DNA of 64,000 bases from MKUN01 sp964481425 (lineage in GTDB: Bacteria; Bacteroidota; Bacteroidia; Chitinophagales; Chitinophagaceae): contig CAYZTM010000015.1 of assembly GCA_964481425.1 (NCBI GenBank), positions 1 through 64,000 on the forward strand, read 5' to 3'. Both the position numbers and the translations under genes were made by a program. Below are positions 14,374-23,029 of this stretch, one piece after another. How positions within the stretch are numbered: the stretch's first letter is position 1; every line of letters starts with the position of its first letter. Below the pieces are notes generated by a model. That model saw only the letters and a list, made by a program, of their open reading frames with translations, did not search any database and had not been told where the DNA came from.

Positions 14374-16608
14374 ATGAATCACTTACCTGATCTTATACAC
14401 GATCTTGCGCTCATACTGATAATAGCCGGTGCTACTACGCTTATATTCAAGTGGTTGCGACAGCCGGTTGTGCTGGGGTACATACTTGCCGGGCTGCTCG
14501 TAGGACCACATTTTCCCTTGTTCCCAACCATAACGGATATAGAGAATATCCGCACATGGGCCGATATAGGTGTCATCTTCCTGTTGTTTACCCTGGGCCT
14601 TGAGTTCAGCTTTAAAAAGCTGATGATGGTTGGTGGTTCTGCCGGGGTCACGGCTTTGATAGAAATAACCGCGATGCTCGGCATCGGTTTTTTGCTGGGT
14701 ACTTCGCTGGGCTGGTCTTATATGGATAGTATATTCCTGGGGGGTATCCTGTCTATCGCGTCCACTACCATCATCATCCGGTCATTCGAAGAGCTTGGGG
14801 TGAAAGGGAAACGTTTTGCAGAACTGGTATTCGGCATCCTTATTATAGAAGACCTGATAGCCGTTGTGTTATTGGTAGTGCTGTCAACCATAGCGGTAAG
14901 CCGCCAGTTTGCAGGTACAGAGATGGTCGCTTCTATATTGAAGCTGTTCTTTTTCCTGGCGCTATGGTTCATATCGGGTATCTTTTTTATTCCATCATTC
15001 CTGAGCAGGGTACAGAAGCATCTGAACGATGAGACCATGCTCATCGTATCGCTGGGGCTGTGCCTGCTGATGGTCGTGCTCTCAACCTATGCAGGCTTTT
15101 CTCCCGCGCTCGGTGCATTCATCATGGGGTCTATACTGGCAGAGACAGCACAGGCAGCACGCATAGAGAAGAACATTAAATCGGTAAAAGACCTCTTCGG
15201 GGCGGTATTCTTTGTATCGGTAGGTATGTTGATAGACCCTAAACTGTTGCTGCAATATGCTCTTCCCGTGCTGTTGATAACGGTTGTATTCATTACAGCT
15301 AAAACGCTCCATGTAACAGTAGGCGCATTAATTACCGGTCAACCTTTGAAGACCTCGCTGTATGCAGGTATGAGTATGGCACAGATAGGTGAATTTTCCT
15401 TCATCATTGCTACGCTTGGACTTACACTGGGGGTTACCAGCAATTTTCTCTATCCTATAGCTGTCGCGGTGTCGGCCATTACTACCTTTTCCACTCCTTA
15501 CATGATACGCTTTGCCATACCATTGTATAACCGGATCAGCAACGCACTGCCGGCCGGCTGGCGCAAGGCATTGGAACGATATAGCGCGGGCACGCGAAAC
15601 ATCTCGTCCTCGAGCGGATGGCGCAGTATGCTGCGTGCCTATTTTATGCACTTATTCTTTTTCTCCCTCATCATATTCGGTATCATCATCCTGTTCATCG
15701 AGTATGTAGCACCTTATGTGAGGGGGAGTATAGATAACATACATATAGCAAATGTGGTACTGGCCCTGTCCTGCTTCATCGTAATGTTCCCCTTCCTATG
15801 GGCACTCGTGATGCGAAAAATAAAGCCGCGTGAGATGTCGATACTGTGGGGTAACCGCTGGTACAGGGCGCCATTGATATTGCTGCGCATGATAAGGGTT
15901 GGGCTGGGTATCATTTATGTAAGCTTGTTCCTGATCACGATCTTCCCGCTTAAGGTTGCGACCATATTGGTGGTTAGTATCGTATTGCTGTCGCTGCTGT
16001 TCCTGAAGCGGATACATCGCTTTTATGTAAGGCTTGAAGACAGGTTCTTTTCCAACTTCAACGACAGGGAACTGCAGGATGCCCGTGAGAATCGCCACGA
16101 GCTGGCTCCCTGGGATGCCCACATTGTACAGTATATGCTGCCGCCCGGCAGTGCTGTTACCAATGTAACGCTGGAAGCGCTGGGCCTACGTGAAATGTTC
16201 GGTATCAATATCGCGATGATAAAGAGAGGGGAGTATCATACGATAGTAACGCCGGGTAAGGATGAGAAACTCTATCCCGGCGACCGGCTTTTCTTAATTG
16301 GCACGGATGAGGAGATAGACAACTTCAAAAAATTCGCATCGCCGGATGGTGACGGGCCTTATGAGGCTGATGAGCTTGCCAGTATGGTACTTCGCAAGGT
16401 CGTTCTTGGCCCCGACTCCTCTATTGTCGGTAGAAGTATTAGGGAAAGCGGCATACGGGAACTGACCAATGGCCTTGTGGTAGGCATCGAGCGGCAGGGC
16501 AAAAGGTTGCTCAACCCCGAATCGGCTACCCGGTTCGCATCGGGCGACAAAGTATGGATAGTAGGAGATGCTACATTGATAGAACAACTAAATAAGGCCG
16601 GGCAATGA
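14374..16608 (+). CDS. CPA2-family monovalent cation:proton antiporter with two RCK_C domains (744 aa)
   Basis: An inner-membrane antiporter of the KefB/YbaL-like CPA2 group, exchanging Na+ or K+ for H+. About 12 helices cover residues 1-395, including LRQPVVLGYILAGLLVGP, a DIGVIFLLFTLGLEF helix and IASTTIIIRSFEELG. A further hydrophobic block of about four helices (430-560) precedes two TrkA-C/RCK_C modules (about 572-645 and 660-740, marked by LYPGDRLFLIGT and FASGDKVWIVGD). No nucleotide-binding TrkA-N (Rossmann) domain is present, unlike KefB/KefC, so NAD(H) or glutathione control is not expected. The stop codon lies in the loop of its own terminator. Confidence 0.88.
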   Translation: MNHLPDLIHDLALILIIAGATTLIFKWLRQPVVLGYILAGLLVGPHFPLFPTITDIENIRTWADIGVIFLLFTLGLEFSFKKLMMVGGSAGVTALIEITAMLGIGFLLGTSLGWSYMDSIFLGGILSIASTTIIIRSFEELGVKGKRFAELVFGILIIEDLIAVVLLVVLSTIAVSRQFAGTEMVASILKLFFFLALWFISGIFFIPSFLSRVQKHLNDETMLIVSLGLCLLMVVLSTYAGFSPALGAFIMGSILAETAQAARIEKNIKSVKDLFGAVFFVSVGMLIDPKLLLQYALPVLLITVVFITAKTLHVTVGALITGQPLKTSLYAGMSMAQIGEFSFIIATLGLTLGVTSNFLYPIAVAVSAITTFSTPYMIRFAIPLYNRISNALPAGWRKALERYSAGTRNISSSSGWRSMLRAYFMHLFFFSLIIFGIIILFIEYVAPYVRGSIDNIHIANVVLALSCFIVMFPFLWALVMRKIKPREMSILWGNRWYRAPLILLRMIRVGLGIIYVSLFLITIFPLKVATILVVSIVLLSLLFLKRIHRFYVRLEDRFFSNFNDRELQDARENRHELAPWDAHIVQYMLPPGSAVTNVTLEALGLREMFGINIAMIKRGEYHTIVTPGKDEKLYPGDRLFLIGTDEEIDNFKKFASPDGDGPYEADELASMVLRKVVLGPDSSIVGRSIRESGIRELTNGLVVGIERQGKRLLNPESATRFASGDKVWIVGDATLIEQLNKAGQ

Positions 16609-16620
16609 CGCCCGGCCTTA
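16593..16620. terminator. Terminator overlapping the antiporter stop codon
   Basis: TAAGGCCGGGC (16593-16603) pairs perfectly with GCCCGGCCTTA (16610-16620) around the loop AATGAC. The antiporter stop TGA is at 16606-16608, inside the loop, so the 5' arm is coding. fhs, convergent, ends at 16626, so the hairpin can serve both genes. Confidence 0.75.
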
Positions 16621-16625
16621 TGTTA

Positions 16626-18293
16626 TTAACTTAGGCCTTCTATCTCTCCGTTCACCAGCTTTATCCTGTTGGCCTGCGGATCGGCTGGTAGGCCGGGCAT
16701 GCGCATGATGTCGCCTGCTATGGCCACGATGAAGCCGGCGCCGGCATTGATCACCAGGTCGCGGATGTGGAGGGAGAATCCTTCCGGAGCATTAATGAGT
16801 TTAGGATCGTCGCTGAAAGAATACTGTGTTTTGGCAATACACACGGGCAGGTTGCCCCAACCGAGTTTTTCGTATTGTTTCATTTTGCTTTCGGCAGCAG
16901 TATTGAATACTACCTTGCCTGCACGGTATATCTTGGTAGCTATTTTCTCCACCTTGGTTTGTATGCTGTCGCCCAGGTTGTAAGTGAAGTTGATATCTGT
17001 AGAGGGAGCTTTTTCTATTGCTTCCACTACCTTTTGTGCCAGCGCTGCTGCGCCTTCGCCGCCTTTGGCAAAGCCGAGGTTGATGGCAAATGCCACGCCT
17101 TCTTTCTCGCACCATTCCTGCAGGTAGTTCACTTCCTGGTCGCTGTCGTAGCCGAACCTGTTGAATGATACCACCACACTCTGGCCAAAGCCTTTCATGT
17201 TCTGTATATGCCTTTGCAGGTTAGGCAGGCCGTCTTTCAGGGCTTCAAGGTTAGGCTGTGTGATCTCTTTTTCAGAAACACCGCCATGCAGCTTCAATGC
17301 ACCGGAAGTAACCACGATAACTGTTGCCTTTGGTTTGAGGCCGGTGAGCCTGCATTTGATATCCATGAATTTTTCAGCACCAAGATCGCTGCCGAAGCCG
17401 GCTTCTGTAACTACATAGTCGCAGCAACTGAGGGCCATCTTCGTTGCGAGTACCGAATTGCAGCCATGTGCGATGTTGGCAAATGGGCCGCCATGTACAA
17501 ATGCCGTGGTCTGCTCGGTGGTCTGCACCAGGTTGGGCATAATGGCGTCTTTAAGCAATATGGTTATGGCTTCTTCCACGCCAAGGTCTTTAACGGTAAA
17601 TGGCTTCTTGTCCACAGTGTAGCCGAGCACAATGCGCTCTATACGCTGGCGCAGATCGTGCAGGCCTTCTGAAAGGCAGAAGAGGGCCATGATCTCTGAT
17701 GCGGGTGTGATATCGAACCCGGTTTCTGTAGGTATGCCATTGCCCGTGCCGCCAAGGCCTGTGATGACATTCCTGAGCGAGCGATCGTTTACATCGAGTA
17801 CCCGTTTCCATACAATACGGGCCAGCGCCTTATCGGTATTGCGGTTTTGGTATTGGTAATTGTCCAGCAGGGCCGATATCATATTGTTGGCGCAGGTAAT
17901 GGCATGGAAGTCACCTGTGAAATGCAGGTTGATCTCCTCCATAGGCAATACCTGCGAGTAGCCGCCGCCTGCTGCACCACCCTTCATGCCGAAGCAGGGG
18001 CCCAGGCTTGGCTCACGCAGGGCCACAGCAGCCTTTTTGCCAATGTGGTTGAGGCCGAGCGACAGTGCAACGCTGGTAACGGTCTTGCCTACACCTGCTT
18101 TGGTGGGGGTAACGGCCGTCACAAGGATGAGGTTGCTTTTCTTTATCTTATCCTCATCAAGGTAGGTGAGGGGCACTTTTGCTTTGTACTTGCCATAAGG
18201 CACTATATCGTCGGGGCTGATGCCAATATTTTGCGCAATATCAGCGATCGGTTTAAGTTTTGCGGCGCGTGAGATCTCGATGTCTGAAAGCAT
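16626..18293 (-). CDS. fhs: Formate--tetrahydrofolate ligase (555 aa)
   Basis: A full-length ligase that makes 10-formyl-THF from formate, THF and ATP in cytosolic one-carbon metabolism. Seen in sequence: P-loop-like TPTKAGVGKTVTSVALSLGL at about residues 61-80, EPSLGPCFGMKGGAAGGGYSQV, the LHFTGDFHAI segment, GLGGTGNGIP, and the C-terminal RMPGLPADPQANRI motif. The length of about 555 matches the family. It is monocistronic, convergent with the antiporter, and the gap to the divergent lipoprotein gene (18294-18447) shows no clear promoter box or riboswitch. The folate link to purD further right is metabolic only, not positional. Confidence 0.97.
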   Translation of the reverse strand: MLSDIEISRAAKLKPIADIAQNIGISPDDIVPYGKYKAKVPLTYLDEDKIKKSNLILVTAVTPTKAGVGKTVTSVALSLGLNHIGKKAAVALREPSLGPCFGMKGGAAGGGYSQVLPMEEINLHFTGDFHAITCANNMISALLDNYQYQNRNTDKALARIVWKRVLDVNDRSLRNVITGLGGTGNGIPTETGFDITPASEIMALFCLSEGLHDLRQRIERIVLGYTVDKKPFTVKDLGVEEAITILLKDAIMPNLVQTTEQTTAFVHGGPFANIAHGCNSVLATKMALSCCDYVVTEAGFGSDLGAEKFMDIKCRLTGLKPKATVIVVTSGALKLHGGVSEKEITQPNLEALKDGLPNLQRHIQNMKGFGQSVVVSFNRFGYDSDQEVNYLQEWCEKEGVAFAINLGFAKGGEGAAALAQKVVEAIEKAPSTDINFTYNLGDSIQTKVEKIATKIYRAGKVVFNTAAESKMKQYEKLGWGNLPVCIAKTQYSFSDDPKLINAPEGFSLHIRDLVINAGAGFIVAIAGDIMRMPGLPADPQANRIKLVNGEIEGLS

Positions 18294-18447
18294 AATTGTA
18301 TTTTCTTAGGGATGTCTTGATTTGTAATGAAAGTCTGAATATAGAAAATTATTTGACAATAAAACAAATAGTTAATGTTGTTTTATTACAAGGGATACTA
18401 AGTGCTGTATTTTCATTTAAGTATCTTTAAGGAAAGATATTATCTGT

Positions 18448-18897
18448 ATGCGGGTTCCTTTTGCGTTATTGTTTTCATTCACCGGTTTGGTGTCCTGCGG
18501 CAGCATGCATGGGCATAATAAGGCCAAACCAACTGAGGCCGCTACACAACAAGCAGCCACACCTATGTCGTGCATGATAGAGGGGCAGGTAATACAAATA
18601 TTGCCCGCGTATGATCCAGACAATAAAAGCGCCTGTGCGCAACACCCCTGCAGGGCAATGGTGAAGATCATCAGTATTTCAGGTTGCGGAGCGGGTGTTA
18701 GCATCGCCGCGGGTGCAGGCAGCACGATGGAAATGCGTTTTGCCTACACACTCGATAACACGCGACATATCTTCCCGGAAATGAAAGCTGTTTACCCCGG
18801 TCTTAAAAAAGGGCAGCATTTCAGTGCAAGGGCAGAACAGCGGATGAAGCCCGGTACTGAGGGAGAATTTGTAGTATATGCGTACAGCGTGAAATAA
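18448..18897 (+). CDS. Small lipoprotein of unknown function (149 aa)
   Basis: The signal peptide ends in lipobox LVSC (Cys at about residue 17). After a Gly/Ala/Thr-rich linker come a Cys-containing strand (CMIEGQVIQILP), SACAQHPCRAMVKI, SGCGAGV, and a C-terminal beta region ending EGEFVVYAYSVK. The length and pattern suggest a small OB-like or beta-sandwich domain; I do not recognise it. Several Cys residues may form disulphides. A TATCTTTA sequence at 18422-18429, one base off the promoter box, precedes it. The neighbour downstream is separate (47-base gap). Confidence 0.65.
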   Translation: MRVPFALLFSFTGLVSCGSMHGHNKAKPTEAATQQAATPMSCMIEGQVIQILPAYDPDNKSACAQHPCRAMVKIISISGCGAGVSIAAGAGSTMEMRFAYTLDNTRHIFPEMKAVYPGLKKGQHFSARAEQRMKPGTEGEFVVYAYSVK

Positions 18898-18944
18898 GTT
18901 TGTTACATAATTTGTATATTACCTACAGCAAAAAATAACCACCA

Positions 18945-21749
18945 GTGAATAAGATATACTTAGCACTTATTGTATGTATAGGCCTCGCAGGCTTTCAATT
19001 ATTTCTGAACAAACCCGGCGCGGCAGGTCATGCACCCCGTTTTTTAGGAGATGCGGATGCCATAGGCTCGGAAGAGGACGCCAATGCAAGGCTGAATTAT
19101 GAGATGATGTTACTGCATGATCCCGCTACGGGAAGGATACCAGCCAATATGCGGGAAAAGGAACTTGCATTCGGAGCTACCCTCACACATATTGATGCCA
19201 GTGCAGCCTATTACAGTAAATCGACTGCTGCTACCTGGCAGGCAAGAGGGCCATGGAATGTGGGCGGCCGAACCCGGGCAATGGCTCTTGACGTGAATAA
19301 TGAGAACATCATTGTGGCGGGCTCCTGCTCGGGCGGCATGTGGCGCTCAACCGACCAGGGGCAAACATGGACCACCACTACACCTGCCAATCAATACCAG
19401 AGCGTATCGTGCCTGGCACAGGACACCCGGCCGGGGCATACCAATGTATGGTATTATGGATCGGGCGAGGCCTTTGGGGCATCTGCGAGTGCAACGGGCG
19501 CCTATTACCTGGGCAATGGCATTTATAAATCGACGGATAATGGCGCAACCTGGAGCGTATTGCCTGCAACCACTTCAAACAATTTCCCCGGTTTTGATAC
19601 ATGGGGCGACCTGTGCTGGAATATCGTTACCAACCCGGCTGATACTACGCAGGATGTGGTATATGCTGCCTCGTACGGGGGAATATATAAAAGCCTGAAC
19701 GGCGGCAGTACCTGGGCACTGGTGAAGGGAACATTCTCGGGCGGTGACTCCTATTTTACTGATATCGCTATTTCAAAAACAGGTGTGCTATACGCCACAC
19801 TGAGCAGCGATGGTTCCCAGAAAGGCATATACCGGTCAACAGATGGGGTGACGTTTACCAATATTACACCTGCGGGTTTCCCAACCACCTATAACAGGCT
19901 GAAGCTGGGAATATGTCCCGATGATGAAAGGCAGGTATATGTATTGGGTAATACACCGGGCTTCGGCACGCCCGATACTAACTTCCAGGGAGATGTGGAG
20001 TGGAACAGTCTTTGGAAATATAATTTCATCTCCGGCGATGGCAGCGGCGCGGGGGGGAACTGGAGAGACCTCAGCACCAACCTGCCAAAGACAGGTGGCG
20101 TTTTTGATAAGTTCCAGTCGCAGGGCTCTTATGACCTGGTAGTAAAAATAAAGCCGGGTGATTCGAACACGGTATTCATAGGCGGTACTAACCTGTACCG
20201 CTCTACTTCGGGATTCAAGGACAATACGCATACCAAACAAATAGGTGGCTATCTTATTGGCGCTTCGTTGCCCGTAGTAGACCTGTATGCCAATCACCAC
20301 CCCGACCAGCATGAACTGGTATTTGTGCCGAGCGATCCCAATAAAATGATCTCATCGAACGACGGCGGCATTTTTATAACAGATGATAACACTGCAAATA
20401 CGGTAGCATGGACCCCGCTGAACAATGGCTATATCAGTACCATGTTCTACACCTGTGCGGTGGACCATGCATCGAGCAATGACATCATCATCGGGGGGGC
20501 ACAGGATAACGGTAGCTGGTATACTAACTCGGCTAACCTGGCTACACCATGGGTAACACCAAGGGGTGGAGACGGCTCCTACTGTGCTATTGCTGATAAC
20601 CAGGATGCCTATTATTTCAGCATACAGAGTGGTAAAATGATGCGGGCACAACTGGATGGCTCCGGTACTGTGACCAATTTTGCACGTATAGACCCCATTG
20701 GGGGCAAAGGGTATTTATTTATCAACCCATATGTGCTGGACCCCAATAATAACAACATCATGTACCTGGCAGGTGGTAAATACCTGTGGCGGAACAATGA
20801 CCTATCCGGGATACCTTATGCAGCCAACTGGGATTCCATATCTACCAATTGGGTGCAGTTCCCGGATTCTGTGCCCATAGCAGGGGCTAACATAACTGCC
20901 CTGGCTGTATCGAAAACACCCGCCAACCGGGTATATTACGGCACCTCATCTCAAAAAGTATACCGCGTAGATAACGCCAATACCGGTACGCCTACGGCAA
21001 CAGATATTACATCGAATGTACTGGCCTCGCTATTCCCGGCCGGCGGCACAGTAAGCAGCATAGCAGTTGATCCGAATAACGGGGACCATGTTATGGTCAC
21101 TTTCTCTAACTATTCGGTGTACAGTATCTTCTATTCGGACGATGGCGGTATTACCTGGGCAAAAGTGGCGGGGAACCTGGAGGCCAGCGCTACAGGAGCA
21201 GGTAATGGCCCGTCGGTACGCTGGGCCAGCATCATACCTGTAGCTAACGGCACTGTATATATGGTAGGCACCAGCATAGGCCTTTATGCGACTACCGAGC
21301 TGAATGGCCTGAACACCTATTGGTCGCAGCAGGCGGCAGGCGAAATTGGTTATTCTATAGTGGACATGATAGACCACCGGGCAACAGATGGGCTGGTTGT
21401 AGCAGCTACCCACTCGCATGGTATCTTCTCTACGCATATAACGGATGTGAATGATGTGGTGCGTGTTAAAGATGTGGTAGCGGCATCGCCCGTGCTGGAC
21501 ATGATGAACTATCCTAACCCCTTCCGCGACCAAACCACCGTTAGCTTTAAGCTGAAAAGCAAGGCAGATGTTTCGCTGTCGCTTTATGATGAGTTGGGTC
21601 GATATGTACGGAATATCGCATCGGGACAAATGGATGCCGGGGAGAAGAAATTTACCATTTCGGCCAATGGACTGGCGCAGGGCGTTTACTATTGTACTTT
21701 AAAGGCCGGCGAGTACACTGAGACAAAACGAATAGCATTGTTGCGATAA
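18945..21749 (+). CDS. Secreted BNR/sialidase-like repeat protein with type IX sorting domain (934 aa)
   Basis: The start is GTG, giving a signal peptide of about 20 residues. Asp-box (S-x-D-x-G-x-T-W) motifs recur through about 120-860: STDQGQTW, STDNGATW, SLNGGSTW, SDDGGITW, plus GGAQDNGSW and SNDGGIF, as in multi-bladed propellers of the VPS10/sialidase/GH74-like class. No glycosidase active site can be assigned, so it may be a binding or structural propeller. The last ~80 residues (NYPNPFRDQTTVSF ... ETKRIALLR) are a type A T9SS sorting domain, predicting export and surface attachment. Two degraded promoter-like sequences precede it, but none is convincing. Confidence 0.88.
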   Translation: MNKIYLALIVCIGLAGFQLFLNKPGAAGHAPRFLGDADAIGSEEDANARLNYEMMLLHDPATGRIPANMREKELAFGATLTHIDASAAYYSKSTAATWQARGPWNVGGRTRAMALDVNNENIIVAGSCSGGMWRSTDQGQTWTTTTPANQYQSVSCLAQDTRPGHTNVWYYGSGEAFGASASATGAYYLGNGIYKSTDNGATWSVLPATTSNNFPGFDTWGDLCWNIVTNPADTTQDVVYAASYGGIYKSLNGGSTWALVKGTFSGGDSYFTDIAISKTGVLYATLSSDGSQKGIYRSTDGVTFTNITPAGFPTTYNRLKLGICPDDERQVYVLGNTPGFGTPDTNFQGDVEWNSLWKYNFISGDGSGAGGNWRDLSTNLPKTGGVFDKFQSQGSYDLVVKIKPGDSNTVFIGGTNLYRSTSGFKDNTHTKQIGGYLIGASLPVVDLYANHHPDQHELVFVPSDPNKMISSNDGGIFITDDNTANTVAWTPLNNGYISTMFYTCAVDHASSNDIIIGGAQDNGSWYTNSANLATPWVTPRGGDGSYCAIADNQDAYYFSIQSGKMMRAQLDGSGTVTNFARIDPIGGKGYLFINPYVLDPNNNNIMYLAGGKYLWRNNDLSGIPYAANWDSISTNWVQFPDSVPIAGANITALAVSKTPANRVYYGTSSQKVYRVDNANTGTPTATDITSNVLASLFPAGGTVSSIAVDPNNGDHVMVTFSNYSVYSIFYSDDGGITWAKVAGNLEASATGAGNGPSVRWASIIPVANGTVYMVGTSIGLYATTELNGLNTYWSQQAAGEIGYSIVDMIDHRATDGLVVAATHSHGIFSTHITDVNDVVRVKDVVAASPVLDMMNYPNPFRDQTTVSFKLKSKADVSLSLYDELGRYVRNIASGQMDAGEKKFTISANGLAQGVYYCTLKAGEYTETKRIALLR

Positions 21750-21856
21750 CGGAATATGGATGAACCGCAGGAAGTTAACAAAGTTGACTTAGGTCATTGC
21801 AGGAATTCTATTGACATTAAGTGAGAATAAAGCTTTCTTTGTAAAAAACCGGAAAA

Positions 21857-22621
21857 ATGAAACACTTCTTTTCAAAGATCACATTAGGGTTTTCCCTGGC
21901 ATTCATATTAGGCGAAACGGCGTCGTTCGCGCAACCTGCACCCCCGCCAACACCTCAGCCTGTAGCTGCCGCTACCCCGGCGCCTCCCAGGGCCAGGAAA
22001 AAGAAGCCTTACGTGGATATAGTGAAACTGAAGCACGAGTATTTTACATCGTACTATTCTAAGTCGCAACGTATCCCCATCGTAGTAACGTACAAACTGA
22101 CCAACAGTATGATCTGGTGCGACCCCCATGTGGGAAGGACCAATAAGTTTGTTCCCGATCCTTTATTGACCGGTTATACCAATAACCTGAAAGACTATGT
22201 AAGGAGCGGGTATGACAAAGGCCACAATATGAGTGCCGAAGATAATGTTTGCAGCTATGACGGGATGGACGAGTGTTATTATTTCTCGAATATGACACCA
22301 CAACCGCACTTTTTCAATGCCGGTATCTGGGCTGAGCTGGAAAAGGCCGAGCGTGAAGAGGTCCGTAAGCACGGCACGATAATGGTATCAGTTGGCTGTA
22401 CAGGTAAGAAAGCCACCATCGGTGCCCACAAAGTAGTAGTGCCTAAGTATATGTGGAAGGTTGTGTATATACCTTCAGACGACCTGTATTTCTGCTATAT
22501 GTTCCCTAATTCGGATGAGGTTGCTGATGGCAATTACAACGATTACAGGGTTAACCTGAGCTATATTAAGACCAATGCCGGCGTACACTTCGAGAATGGT
22601 ATTGCCGTGCCGAACAAATAA
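21857..22621 (+). CDS. Exported DNA/RNA non-specific endonuclease, NUC1-like (254 aa)
   Basis: A signal peptide (about 1-23) is followed by a Pro/Ala-rich linker and a beta-beta-alpha-metal nuclease domain (about 55-250). The active-site motif reads DKGHNMSAEDN with the general base at His123, a variant of the canonical DRGHxxPxAD. The metal-ligand Asn lies in FFNAGIWAELE (Asn154), after YFSNMTPQ. The enzyme is expected to degrade nucleic acids outside the cytoplasm, for nutrition or defence against extracellular DNA. No immunity protein gene is adjacent, as expected for an exported enzyme. Terminator 22641-22667 follows. Confidence 0.88.
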   Translation: MKHFFSKITLGFSLAFILGETASFAQPAPPPTPQPVAAATPAPPRARKKKPYVDIVKLKHEYFTSYYSKSQRIPIVVTYKLTNSMIWCDPHVGRTNKFVPDPLLTGYTNNLKDYVRSGYDKGHNMSAEDNVCSYDGMDECYYFSNMTPQPHFFNAGIWAELEKAEREEVRKHGTIMVSVGCTGKKATIGAHKVVVPKYMWKVVYIPSDDLYFCYMFPNSDEVADGNYNDYRVNLSYIKTNAGVHFENGIAVPNK

Positions 22622-22640
22622 TGCAAGAATGTTGTTATAG

Positions 22641-22667
22641 CAAAAGCCTCCATAACGGGGGCTTTTG
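22641..22667 (+). terminator. Terminator of the nuclease gene
   Basis: CAAAAGCCTCC (22641-22651) and GGGGGCTTTTG (22657-22667) form an 11-bp stem with one G-T pair around ATAAC. It lies 20 bases after the stop and separates the nuclease from the ACP gene. Confidence 0.75.
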
Positions 22668-22733
22668 TGTATAATACACAGTATTACATATGTATAGCCT
22701 TTGAAACAGACTTTTCTAATAAGTATTTTAAGC

Positions 22734-22741
22734 TATTTTTG
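22734..22741 (+). promoter_or_regulatory. Promoter -7 box of the ACP-KS-CLF operon
   Basis: TATTTTTG fits TAnnTTTG at all fixed positions and ends 17 bases before the ACP start. The upstream -33 element is weak. Confidence 0.5.
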
Positions 22742-22758
22742 CGTACACCTTTACTGAT

Positions 22759-23016
22759 ATGGAAGATTTTAAAGTTACCCTTAAACAGCAGATCATAGAT
22801 TCACTTAATCTCCAGGGCATGAAGCCCGAGGACATAGATGATAATGCCCCGCTTTTTGGCGAGGGGCTCGGGTTGGATAGCATAGACTCACTGGAACTTA
22901 TGGTACTGCTGGAGCGCAACTACGGGATAAAGATCGAAGATGCCCGCGAAGGCCGTAAGGTACTGCAATCGGTGCAATCAATGGCCGAATACATAGAGCA
23001 GCACCGCAAAGTGTAA
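22759..23016 (+). CDS. Acyl carrier protein (85 aa)
   Basis: A discrete four-helix carrier protein. The phosphopantetheine attachment site is Ser41 in LGLDSIDSLELMVLLE. It begins KVTLKQQIIDSLNLQ, has the acidic EDIDDNAPLFGEGLGLD loop and an acidic third helix. It should carry acyl or ketoacyl chains for the adjacent ketosynthase pair (start 13 bases after its stop). It is more like the specialised carriers of aryl-polyene, flexirubin or resorcinol clusters than the housekeeping ACP, which normally reads DSLDTVE. First gene of a three-gene operon. Confidence 0.92.
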   Translation: MEDFKVTLKQQIIDSLNLQGMKPEDIDDNAPLFGEGLGLDSIDSLELMVLLERNYGIKIEDAREGRKVLQSVQSMAEYIEQHRKV

Positions 23017-23029
23017 TTTCTTAGAGCTG

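Noticed and set aside
17847..18272. 141-residue frame antisense to fhs
   Set aside because: Shadow of the ligase N-terminal domain. The minus-strand product has all family motifs; this one has none.
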